From CAZIWJ01 sp964542855 (GTDB lineage Bacteria; Bacteroidota; Bacteroidia; Cytophagales; Cyclobacteriaceae): a stretch of 19,474 nt of DNA. Made by a program: the position numbers and the translations under genes. Within the stretch, counting starts at the first letter, position 1. Every line of letters begins with the position of its first letter. Positions 1 to 6,140 of the stretch are shown here, one piece after another. The notes under the pieces were generated by a model. It was not told the DNA's origin, ran no database searches, and worked only from the letters and a program-made list of their open reading frames with translations. Location: contig CAZIWJ010000040.1 of the NCBI GenBank assembly GCA_964542855.1, forward strand, positions 1 through 19,474, read 5' to 3'.

Positions 1-352
1 CGAACCCGGTACAGGCGGTATTGATATCGAAAGTACCGGCATTGAGGGCCTGCAACCGGTGTTGCAGCACCGAAGCGGTGGAAGGAGAAATAAATTCCGG
101 CGTATCGGTGGCTACAATAATCAGATCAATATCTTTGGGCTTTAGCCCAGCCTGCTCCAGTGCCTGTTGGCTGGCCCGTTCGCACAGGTCGGCTACTGAT
201 TCGTAATCGTGGCACCAGCGGCGTTCGTGGATATTCAGGTTTTCGCGCAGCCAGGTGTCTACATCTTCCTGCAACTGCTCATTAAAATAGCTGTTTGGAA
301 TAACCTGCTCGGGAGCATAAGAACCGGTGGAACGAATAATGGCTTTTCGCAT
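1..352 (-). CDS. 3-oxoacyl-ACP synthase III (FabH-like), N-terminal part, cut by window edge
   Basis: The first 117 residues of a condensing enzyme, starting at ATG 352 and running off the left edge. FabH-family enzymes condense an acyl-CoA starter with malonyl-ACP in the cytoplasm to begin fatty-acid-type chains. Visible here are the FabH-like opening (IRSTGSYAPE, residues 6-15), a central ESVADLCERASQQALEQAG helix (51-69), the core strand DIDLIIVATDTPE (74-86) and the nucleophile loop NTACTGF (111-117), whose Cys114 matches the active-site Cys112 of E. coli FabH. The His and Asn of the triad lie outside the window. It follows the SDR gene by 12 bp, so the two are probably co-transcribed. 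Because chain-specific FabH paralogues are common, primary fatty acid synthesis versus a specialised pathway cannot be decided, and I give no gene symbol. Confidence 0.85.
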   Translation of the reverse strand, partial: MRKAIIRSTGSYAPEQVIPNSYFNEQLQEDVDTWLRENLNIHERRWCHDYESVADLCERASQQALEQAGLKPKDIDLIIVATDTPEFISPSTASVLQHRLQALNAGTFDINTACTGF

Positions 353-364
353 ACATTTTGGTGA

Positions 365-1087
365 TTAACCGGAAACCGCGCCGTCTACGGCGAGTACTGC
401 CCCGCTAATAAACCGGGCTTCAGCCGATGCCAGGAAGGCATAAGCATTGGCCACTTCTTCGGGCGTACCCAGTCGGGCCAGTGGAGTTTCCTGAATGATC
501 AATTCTACTACTTTTTCGGGCATTCGCTGTACTTCTTCAGTAGCAATAAACCCGGGAGCTACCACATTTACGGTAATACCGTTAGGGCCCAGCTCTTTGG
601 CCAGCGACCGGCTCATGCCGGTAAGCCCGCTCATGGCCGCAGCGTAATTGGCCGGCGCTTCAGGTTTATGATTACCTACCGTGGAAGAAGTATTAATGAT
701 GCATCCTTCCTGTTGCTGCATCATGGTAGGAATAACCGCCCGGATACAATTGAATACGCCGGTAAGGTTGGTATCGAGCACCTGCTGCCAGTCGGCCATG
801 GTCATCTTGGCTACGTGGGCATCGCGGGCAATTACTGTGGCGTTGATCAGGACGTCGATACGGGAATAATTGTTAAGCACCTGTTTAAGCGCACGGTTCA
901 CTGATTCCGGACTGGTTGTTTCCACCGGGAGAATTTGCAGGTGCTGGTGCGAGTAGGAAGGTTCCGGTTCGGGCTGGTCCCAGATGAATACGCGAGCCCC
1001 TTCTTTGAGAAACCGCCTTGCCGTGGCCAGTCCTACGGTGGTTAATCCGCCGCTGATTACCGTTACCTTGTCTTTCAGTTTTTTCAC
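365..1087 (-). CDS. FabG-like short-chain dehydrogenase/reductase with degenerate active site
   Basis: A 240-residue Rossmann-fold SDR of classical length, most like 3-oxoacyl-ACP reductases (ELGPNGITVNVVAPGFIAT at 165-183; DGAVSG C-terminus). The start is GTG at 1087, and I see no better ATG. Several hallmark motifs are altered. The glycine-rich TGxxxGxG reads SGGLTTVG (12-19, middle Gly lost). The NNAG loop reads NATV (82-85). The catalytic YxxxK reads YAAAM (148-152), so the lysine that positions the cofactor and lowers the tyrosine pKa is Met. Asn107, Ser134/135 and Tyr148 are kept. It lies 12 bp before a FabH-like synthase on the same strand, which suggests a fatty-acyl or polyketide-type role, either as a weak or altered reductase or as a non-catalytic partner. 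The fold is certain; activity is doubtful. Confidence 0.85.
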   Translation of the reverse strand: MKKLKDKVTVISGGLTTVGLATARRFLKEGARVFIWDQPEPEPSYSHQHLQILPVETTSPESVNRALKQVLNNYSRIDVLINATVIARDAHVAKMTMADWQQVLDTNLTGVFNCIRAVIPTMMQQQEGCIINTSSTVGNHKPEAPANYAAAMSGLTGMSRSLAKELGPNGITVNVVAPGFIATEEVQRMPEKVVELIIQETPLARLGTPEEVANAYAFLASAEARFISGAVLAVDGAVSG

Positions 1088-1336
1088 CGGGTGTATTGTT
1101 ATATTACGAAAACCAAACTAACGGGTAGAATACCCTGAAGAGGATTTAAATCATAAAATGGGGGTGTGGACTTTAAGAATTATCAAGGTAGTTTATTTAT
1201 ATAAATCGCTGAAAGAAAGACATTTGTAAAATTAAATTTTTGTGTGGACTTTACTGTTAACGGTCAGGTGTTGATGAAACCTGCCGTACGGCTGAAAACC
1301 GTGGAATGTTATGAGGAATAACGGGAGGTGAAATTA
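1088..1336. other. Intergenic region upstream of the SDR-FabH pair
   Basis: A/T-rich non-coding stretch before the GTG of the SDR. It holds the 12-bp direct repeat listed separately and a short dyad, GGGTA-gaa-TACCC, at 1123-1135. I see no clear TTG/TAnnTTTG promoter for the minus-strand genes and no convincing ORF. Confidence 0.5.
1164..1253. repeat. 12-bp direct repeat, two copies 78 bp apart
   Basis: GTGTGGACTTTA occurs at 1164-1175 and again at 1242-1253; on the minus strand each copy reads TAAAGTCCACAC. Both copies face the same way in the non-coding region, about 77 and 155 bp upstream of the SDR start codon. They could be paired regulator-binding sites or remnants of a duplication. 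The repeat is directly visible; the role is inference. Confidence 0.5.
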
Positions 1337-1483
1337 TTATCTAACCTTCTTTTTCACTGCTCCTGTTTCTTCCTGTATGGCTTTAAGGCGCTCCAGCGAT
1401 CGTTTACCGGCTTCCGTTTCAGGGGGCATTTGGTTGGCCGGGCTGATAAATAAACCCTCCGGGCAAATATATAGAGACACCAT
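1337..1483 (-). CDS. Possible small protein, 48 aa, unknown function
   Basis: An open frame from ATG 1483 to TAA 1337. It begins MVSLYICPEGLFISPANQ and continues into a charged, probably helical C-terminal half (TEAGKRSLERLKAIQEETG at 23-41, then a basic KKKVR end). The composition looks protein-like: an amphipathic Lys/Arg/Glu helix with few rare residues. AAGGA lies directly against the ATG, too close for a normal ribosome-binding site, though such sites are weak in this phylum anyway. There is no signal peptide and only one Cys. It lies downstream of the 135-aa membrane protein gene on the same strand, across a 151-bp spacer with two dyads. I do not recognise the family; it may be a real small gene, the end of a decayed longer gene, or chance. 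Confidence 0.35.
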   Translation of the reverse strand: MVSLYICPEGLFISPANQMPPETEAGKRSLERLKAIQEETGAVKKKVR

Positions 1484-1572
1484 TCCTTAAAGTGTATCAG
1501 GAAGAAAAAAAGAATTCACCTGTCATAGTACTACGAACCAAGACAAGATGTGGCAGCAGCCAGCCGCTCACC

Positions 1573-1598
1573 TTTGCCCGGCAAAACCATTAAATGGT
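1573..1598. promoter_or_regulatory. Two abutting perfect 13-bp dyads
   Basis: TTTGCC-C-GGCAAA (1573-1585) is followed immediately by ACCATT-A-AATGGT (1586-1598). Each is a perfect inverted repeat around a single central base, too tight to fold as an RNA hairpin but typical in shape for sites bound by dimeric proteins. An outer TCACC (1568-1572) also matches GGTGA (1596-1600). The site lies 37-62 bp past the stop of the 135-aa gene and about 90 bp before the 48-aa reading frame. An operator role is inference. Confidence 0.35.
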
Positions 1599-1634
1599 GA
1601 AGGCGAAGTACAACCCCTGTTTTCAACGCGTGGG

Positions 1635-2042
1635 TTACCCCGGGTTGCTGGAAAAAGGATATTTTGTTAATCGCTCTGCCCCCATGTTATTTTTCTCGTA
1701 GCGGGCCAGGCAATGGTCTTTATATTCGTCAGCAAATAATTGCTTTACATCTACTGCTTCAGGAGCTTCGCCTTTCCGGAAAAAGAACACCCGGGTGCTT
1801 CCATACTTGGTGTGGGGCATAAACCTGCCATACTGTTTCATTTGCTGCCAAAGCGTATCTTCAATACTGACAACATAAACCCGCTGAACGGGCCCGGTAT
1901 TGTTTTCGTTGCGGTCCATGGCAACTTCCTTCATATTGCCCTTTAAATCTGCAGGGCCAGGCTGCGACAGGGAAACAAATACAAAATACAGAATGAGTGC
2001 AGCGGCGGGTATTCCAAAAAGAATTTTGTTACTTAATTTCAT
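1635..2042 (-). CDS. Small membrane-anchored protein of unknown function, 135 aa
   Basis: Starts at ATG 2042. Residues 1-6 are short and basic (MKLSNK), followed by one hydrophobic helix at about 7-27 (ILFGIPAAALILYFVFVSLS). It lacks a clear signal-peptidase site and a lipobox Cys, so it is probably an N-terminally anchored inner-membrane protein with a 105-residue periplasmic part. That part is polar and mixed alpha/beta in character (QRVYVVSIEDTLWQQMKQYG at 53-72; STRVFFFRKGEAPEAVDVKQ at 81-100) with a single Cys in DHCLARYEKN. I do not recognise a family. A good promoter lies directly upstream, and no gene is close behind it on the same strand except possibly the 48-aa frame, so it is probably monocistronic. 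Confidence 0.7.
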   Translation of the reverse strand: MKLSNKILFGIPAAALILYFVFVSLSQPGPADLKGNMKEVAMDRNENNTGPVQRVYVVSIEDTLWQQMKQYGRFMPHTKYGSTRVFFFRKGEAPEAVDVKQLFADEYKDHCLARYEKNNMGAERLTKYPFSSNPG

Positions 2043-2073
2043 GTTTTTGTCGGGTTGTTTCCGTCAGGTTGGG

Positions 2074-2102
2074 AAAAGATATACATAGCATATCACAAGC
2101 AA
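2074..2102 (-). promoter_or_regulatory. Bacteroidete-type promoter of the 135-aa membrane protein gene
   Basis: On the minus strand, TTG (2102-2100), an 18-bp spacer, then TATCTTTT (2081-2074). This matches TAnnTTTG at seven of eight positions, with spacing inside the known 17-23 bp range for this phylum. It would give a leader of about 25 nt before ATG 2042. Confidence 0.45.
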
Positions 2103-2360
2103 TTTAAGATACTTCGGGCTGACAAGCTCATGAATAAGTGAGTTCATGGGTGCCAGGTTTATTATTGCCTGCTAATGCAGCCGATGAGGTGAGAAATGGT
2201 GTGATAAGAACTACCTGCACATTTTCGGAACCCTCGCTCTATTTTACAAAAATAAACGGCCTGTTTTCATTCGCAAGTTTCAACCCAGCCAGGAATTGAG
2301 TGAGAAATAAACCAGGTTTCCCGGAAAATAAACCACCAGAAGATGTGCTATTAGAATACT

Positions 2361-2391
2361 TTGCTCCTGAACGAAGAAAACCGCTAATTTG
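2361..2391 (+). promoter_or_regulatory. Possible promoter of the NYN-domain gene
   Basis: TTG at 2361-2363, 21 bp, then TAATTTG at 2385-2391, which is TAnnTTTG with one base missing from the spacer pair. It would leave a leader of about 37 nt before ATG 2435. The imperfect -7 box keeps confidence low. Confidence 0.3.
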
Positions 2392-2434
2392 CAGCTAAAA
2401 GGCATCAGATATAACCTCCAAAGAGATAGCCAGC

Positions 2435-3163
2435 ATGAGTCAGACCAGCAATTTAGCCGTATTAATCGATGGCGATAATATCCCGTCGGCCCAGGTGAAG
2501 GAAATGATGGAAGAAATTGCCAAATACGGTAATCCTACTATTAAGCGAATTTATGGCGACTGGACCCGTCCGGGTTTAACAAAATGGAAAAACCTGCTGC
2601 TGGAAAATGCCATCACCCCGGTTCAGCAGTATGGCTATACCACCGGTAAAAATGCAACTGACTCGGCCATGATCATCGATGCCATGGATATCCTTTACAG
2701 TAAAAATGTAAATGGTTTCTGCCTGGTTTCCAGCGATAGTGATTTTACCCGCCTGGCCACTCGTTTGCGGGAAGCCGGGATGCTAGTAATTGGTATAGGA
2801 GAAAAAAAGACCCCCAACCCATTCATCGTAGCTTGCGACAAGTTTGTTTACATTGAAATATTAAAGAAACAAACGGAAGAAAAACCTAAAAATGTGAAGC
2901 AGGGCGATTCGTCGGTAGACAAAATAACCCGGAACGATATCAATCTGATTGCCACTACTATCAGGGATTTATCGGATGAAGATGGTTGGGCTTTCCTGGG
3001 GGATGTAGGCAGCCTGCTGCAGAAAAAACGACCCAACTTCGATTCGCGGAACTATGGGTTCGACAAACTAACTCCCCTGATTAATTCAATTGACCAGTTT
3101 GAAATTGAACAGCGGGAAAGCCAGAAAAGCCGGCACAAATTAATTTACGTTAAGATTAAGTAA
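2435..3163 (+). CDS. NYN (PIN-like) nuclease-domain protein with C-terminal OST-HTH/LOTUS-like domain
   Basis: A 242-residue cytoplasmic protein. Residues 6-140 form a NYN/LabA-type domain: strand AVLIDGDN (8-15, acidic Asp12 and Asp14), the TDSAMIIDAMD motif (75-85, Asp76, Asp82) and LVSSDSDF (97-104, Asp101, Asp103), which together make the usual acidic cluster of PIN-fold RNases. After a lysine-rich linker (about 143-163), residues 164-242 look like an OST-HTH/LOTUS domain (NDINLIATTIRDLSDEDGWA, then a helix-strand pattern ending KLIYVKIK). LOTUS domains bind RNA, often G-rich RNA, so the natural guess is a metal-dependent RNA-processing or decay enzyme. All acidic residues are present, so activity is plausible. 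It is a single gene, convergent with the aro operon. Confidence 0.85.
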   Translation: MSQTSNLAVLIDGDNIPSAQVKEMMEEIAKYGNPTIKRIYGDWTRPGLTKWKNLLLENAITPVQQYGYTTGKNATDSAMIIDAMDILYSKNVNGFCLVSSDSDFTRLATRLREAGMLVIGIGEKKTPNPFIVACDKFVYIEILKKQTEEKPKNVKQGDSSVDKITRNDINLIATTIRDLSDEDGWAFLGDVGSLLQKKRPNFDSRNYGFDKLTPLINSIDQFEIEQRESQKSRHKLIYVKIK

Positions 3164-3258
3164 GGAAAAAATACTTCAGCCAGGTAAACGCTCGCTTTCT
3201 GCCCTGATGGAAGAATTAAACAGGTTAGGGTATTAGCCACCCGATGTTACAGTTCATT

Positions 3259-3555
3259 TTAAAATTTACGTTTCCTGAAACCTAACGATTGCTCTTGCAG
3301 CTCCTTACAAAGAACCGGGTTGTTTAACAGTTGCTGCCCTAATGCCAGGCACTGCTGCATCTGCTCTTCCGTTAGGTTTTTTCGGGCAGGCCGCTTCACT
3401 TTTCGGTCCCATTTGTCGCCAACTACTGCATCGTAAATAATCCGCAGGAAGCAATGGTCTTCGGAAACTGGATAACGTCCGGGCTGGGATTTAGCCTGGT
3501 TACAAAGCTGTTCAACGCATTCGTTGAACCGGGCAAGTGTTTTGTTTTCCGGCAT
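3259..3555 (-). CDS. Conserved-looking 98-aa protein of unknown function, last gene of the aro operon
   Basis: Starts at ATG 3555, 23 bp after aroB on the same strand. It is soluble, rich in charged residues and predicted helical, with three segments: a helix FNECVEQLCNQAKSQPGRYP (10-29), a central SEDHCFLRIIYDAVVGDKWD stretch (31-50), and a C-terminal NLTEEQMQQCLALGQQLL helix (60-77) followed by a basic end (GFRKRKF). It has four Cys but no metal-binding spacing, no signal peptide and no membrane segment. I do not recognise an enzyme family. The well-formed aromatic and Cys pattern in the centre suggests a structured domain. Operon position hints at a link with shikimate metabolism, but this could be coincidence. 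Confidence 0.65.
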   Translation of the reverse strand: MPENKTLARFNECVEQLCNQAKSQPGRYPVSEDHCFLRIIYDAVVGDKWDRKVKRPARKNLTEEQMQQCLALGQQLLNNPVLCKELQEQSLGFRKRKF

Positions 3556-3578
3556 CAGTTCATTTTTATTGAAGTAAA

Positions 3579-4637
3579 TCAGCGTGAGGGCTCGCTAGCC
3601 ATTTCTTCCAGGGCGTCCTTAATTTCCTGGTAACCCAGTTCCACATCAATAACCGGCTTGCCGGGAGCTTCGAGGAGCACAGCTTTTACTTTGCCTCCTT
3701 CGTTTTTTTTATCCATCAACGTGAGTCGGGCTACAGCGGGAATATGCTCGTAAAATGTATGTACATCGTTGTAAAAGCCCCCGATCAGGTGCAGGTACCG
3801 GCTGTAGGTTTCCGGGTCCATTCCCAGTAATTTGTGCGACAAGTACAATTCGGCCATCATACCAACAGCGATTGCTTCGCCGTGTAATAACTTATTATCG
3901 GTTTCCAGGTAATAGCTTTCAATAGCATGGCCGAGCGTATGGCCAAAGTTGAGTATTTTACGCAGCCCCCCTTCCCGCTGATCTTGCTGTACGACATTGT
4001 ATTTAATTCTAATGGAATGGGGAATGTGGAGAGACAGATCGAGGTTAGAAAGTGGTTTTTCGCACAATTGATCCAGGTATTCCGGATCAGCAATGAGGCA
4101 GTGCTTCAGCATTTCGGCAAAACCGGAACGCTTTTCCCGGTGGGGCAGGGTACGTAAAAATTCAGGAGCAACAATGACCTGCTCAGGTTCCTGGAACAAC
4201 CCGATGTGGTTTTTATAGCCCTGGAAATCGATTCCCAGTTTTCCGCCTACCGAGGCATCTACCTGCGAGAGCAGGGTAGTAGGTACATTAATAAAACGAA
4301 TGCCTCGCTTGTAGGTAACAGCACAAAAACCACCCATATCAGTAATTACCCCGCCACCCAGGTTAATAACGAGGGCTTTACGGTCGAAGGCAGCGTTAGT
4401 TAGTTTCTCCCAGATCAGGGAGCAGGTTTGCAGGTTTTTTTGCTCCTCGCCGCTGGTTATTGCTATTAATTCATGCGGAGGTAATATTTCCTTTACCGCC
4501 GGATAGCAATGTTCCCAGGTGTTTTCATCTACAATAACAGCTAGCTGAGTAAAAGATAATTCAGCAAGGTATTGCTTCAGCGCATCTGCAACAGAAGTAG
4601 TAAACAGCACATTGGGAACAATTGCATCGGTTGGCAT
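3579..4637 (-). CDS. aroB: 3-dehydroquinate synthase
   Basis: A 352-residue cytoplasmic enzyme of normal length, which converts DAHP to 3-dehydroquinate using bound NAD+ and Zn2+ or Co2+, the second shikimate step. It has the NAD-binding loop GGGVITDMGGF (94-104), the substrate loop TLLSQVDASVGGK (121-133), the metal ligand Glu175 in GFAEMLKH (172-179), His233 in FGHTLGHAIE (231-240) and His252 in HGEAIAVGM (252-260). All key residues are intact. The start at ATG 4637 fits family N-termini. It follows the DAHP synthase/chorismate mutase gene by 82 bp, a gap that carries a strong hairpin 15 nt before this ATG, so its expression may be tuned separately from the upstream gene. Confidence 0.95.
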   Translation of the reverse strand: MPTDAIVPNVLFTTSVADALKQYLAELSFTQLAVIVDENTWEHCYPAVKEILPPHELIAITSGEEQKNLQTCSLIWEKLTNAAFDRKALVINLGGGVITDMGGFCAVTYKRGIRFINVPTTLLSQVDASVGGKLGIDFQGYKNHIGLFQEPEQVIVAPEFLRTLPHREKRSGFAEMLKHCLIADPEYLDQLCEKPLSNLDLSLHIPHSIRIKYNVVQQDQREGGLRKILNFGHTLGHAIESYYLETDNKLLHGEAIAVGMMAELYLSHKLLGMDPETYSRYLHLIGGFYNDVHTFYEHIPAVARLTLMDKKNEGGKVKAVLLEAPGKPVIDVELGYQEIKDALEEMASEPSR

Positions 4638-4652
4638 GATATAAAAACTTAT

Positions 4653-4689
4653 TACCAGGTAAAATAATGAACTGGGATTTTACCCGGTA
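4653..4689 (-). promoter_or_regulatory. 13-bp stem-loop between the DAHP synthase and aroB genes
   Basis: On the transcribed (minus) strand, TACCGGGTAAAAT (4689-4677), an 11-nt loop, then ATTTTACCTGGTA (4665-4653). All thirteen positions pair if one G-U wobble is allowed. The 3' arm is followed by a short T run (GTTTTTAT) and then the aroB ATG 15 nt later. It could act as a partial terminator or attenuator, an RNA-processing or stabilising hairpin, or a control on aroB translation. The structure is seen directly; the function is inference. Confidence 0.5.
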
Positions 4690-4719
4690 TCTTACAGCTA
4701 TAAAAGGGAGATGGCTAAC

Positions 4720-5829
4720 CTAGTCTACCCTGTTTTTTACTTCTTTCCCCACGTTGTCCATCACTTCGGTTTGTTTCTTGATAGACTCTACGTGAATCAG
4801 ATTGAATAGATCAGTAACGAACTTCTCCTTAATATCCAGTTCATTGGCCCACTGCTGACGGGTTTTGAAAACCTCGTTCCAGCGTTCCAACTGGAAAGCA
4901 GCTACATTTTTCTGCTTTTTGTGGGTGCCGATTTGTCCTACCAGCTCCATTCGTCGCGACATCGCTTCTAGTAATTCCCGATCGGCATGGTCTATTTGAG
5001 TACGCAGATTTTCCAGTTGGGTAATGAAGTTGATATCGGAAGAAGACGACTTTCGAACCTGCAGGGCTTTAATCATTTCTCCCAAATTATGGGGGGTTAC
5101 CTGCTGCCGGGCGTCGCTCCATGCACTTTCAGGATCCCGGTGAGTTTCAACGATGAGGCCTTCAAAATTCAGGTCGAGGGCAATCTGCGATATTTCAGGA
5201 ACCATTTCCCGTTTGCCGGCGATGTGCGAGGGGTCGCAGATGATGGGCATATCAGGAAGCTGGCGTTTCAGTTCAATGGGCAGGTGCCAGCTGGGTACGT
5301 TACGGTATCGGGTTTTCTGGTGAGAAGAAAAGCCCCGGTGAATGGCACCCAGCTTAGAAATGCCTGCCTGGCTTAAGCGCTCAAGGGCACCCATCCACAG
5401 GGCCAGATCGGGGTTAATTGGGTTTTTAACCAGCACAGGAACATCAGTTCCCTTCAGTGCATCGGCAATTTCCTGTACAATGAAAGGGCTTACCGTACTA
5501 CGGGCTCCAATCCAGAGCACATCGATACCAGCTTTCAGGGCGCTTTCCACATGATCAGCCTTGGCTACCTCTATAGCAAATCGAACATTCAGTTCATCTT
5601 TTATCCGTTTAATCCAGGGCATTGCTTCCTGGCCTACCCCTTCGAACGTATTGGGCCGGGTGCGAGGCTTCCATACCCCGGCACGAATAATATTTACTCC
5701 CTGCTGCTGTACCAGTTTAGCTGTTTCATATAACTGCTCTTCGGTTTCTGCGCTGCAGGGGCCGGCAATGATTAAAGGTTTACCTTCTTCAATGTTAGCC
5801 CAGGAATTCAGTTTTTGGGTGGGTAGCAT
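4720..5829 (-). CDS. aroF: Bifunctional DAHP synthase / chorismate mutase
   Basis: A 369-residue fusion. Residues 1-260 are a type I-beta DAHP synthase joining phosphoenolpyruvate and erythrose 4-phosphate: AGPCS with metal ligand Cys25 (22-26), KPRTRP (54-59), IGAR (107-110), VKNP (134-137), IHRGF (163-167), CDPSH with His202 (198-202), and VETHRDP with Glu228 (227-233). Residues about 266-355 are an AroQ-type chorismate mutase helix bundle (LENLRTQIDHADRELLEAMS at 272-291, then RRMELVGQIGTHKK). The mutase lies at the C-terminus, the arrangement known from Bacteroidota and opposite to that of Bacillus. In this family the mutase domain usually also acts as the allosteric sensor of prephenate or aromatic end products, so feedback control through it is likely. 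It is the first gene of an operon with aroB and a 98-aa unknown. The symbol is by function; aroA or aroG are also used. Confidence 0.93.
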   Translation of the reverse strand: MLPTQKLNSWANIEEGKPLIIAGPCSAETEEQLYETAKLVQQQGVNIIRAGVWKPRTRPNTFEGVGQEAMPWIKRIKDELNVRFAIEVAKADHVESALKAGIDVLWIGARSTVSPFIVQEIADALKGTDVPVLVKNPINPDLALWMGALERLSQAGISKLGAIHRGFSSHQKTRYRNVPSWHLPIELKRQLPDMPIICDPSHIAGKREMVPEISQIALDLNFEGLIVETHRDPESAWSDARQQVTPHNLGEMIKALQVRKSSSSDINFITQLENLRTQIDHADRELLEAMSRRMELVGQIGTHKKQKNVAAFQLERWNEVFKTRQQWANELDIKEKFVTDLFNLIHVESIKKQTEVMDNVGKEVKNRVD

Positions 5830-6140
5830 ATTGCACTTTATTTATATTAATTGGTTATTACTTGGTTGCAAAGCAAATTATATTTGTAACCAGGAAACTA
5901 CGATATGAAACACCAAATTGGGTATTTTTCGTTCTGCTACTACAACATTGCCCGAAGAGCTTGTTAAAATTTTGTTTTTTTGTTGGCGAAAATTCAAGAA
6001 TCGATTACTGAACAAGCTAATATTTGAGAGCATAGTTAACCTAATTTAATCCTATGGCAGGTAAAACTGGTAAGGTGCAGCGATCAAAGGGAAATTTGCA
6101 GCCTAAAGGATAAAGTTTTAATAAGTTTAAAAATGAACAC
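5830..6140. other. 311-bp divergent spacer between the aro operon and proline dehydrogenase
   Basis: A/T-rich and without a credible ORF. It must contain promoters for both flanking genes, but none is clear-cut. A perfect plus-strand -7 box, TATATTTG, lies at 5879-5886, 254 bp before the proline dehydrogenase start, but the nearest TTG boxes are spaced poorly (14 or 25 bp). The opposite strand of the same spot reads TATAATTTG, one base too long for the consensus. Nothing else is recognised. Confidence 0.4.

Larger units (their letters stand above)
2043..2434. other. 392-bp divergent spacer between the membrane protein and the NYN gene
   Basis: I find no ORF longer than about ten codons with a sensible start, no RNA gene and no repeat of note. 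It carries the minus-strand promoter at 2074-2102 and a weaker plus-strand promoter candidate at 2361-2391. The middle (about 2110-2350) shows nothing recognisable. Confidence 0.5.

Noticed and set aside
4987..5376. Plus-strand open frame opposite the DAHP synthase gene
   Set aside because: Antisense shadow of a well-supported enzyme with all motifs intact on the minus strand.
5879..5886. Perfect TATATTTG as the proline dehydrogenase promoter
   Set aside because: No TTG at 17-23 bp spacing and a 250-nt leader would result; kept only as a remark in the spacer entry.
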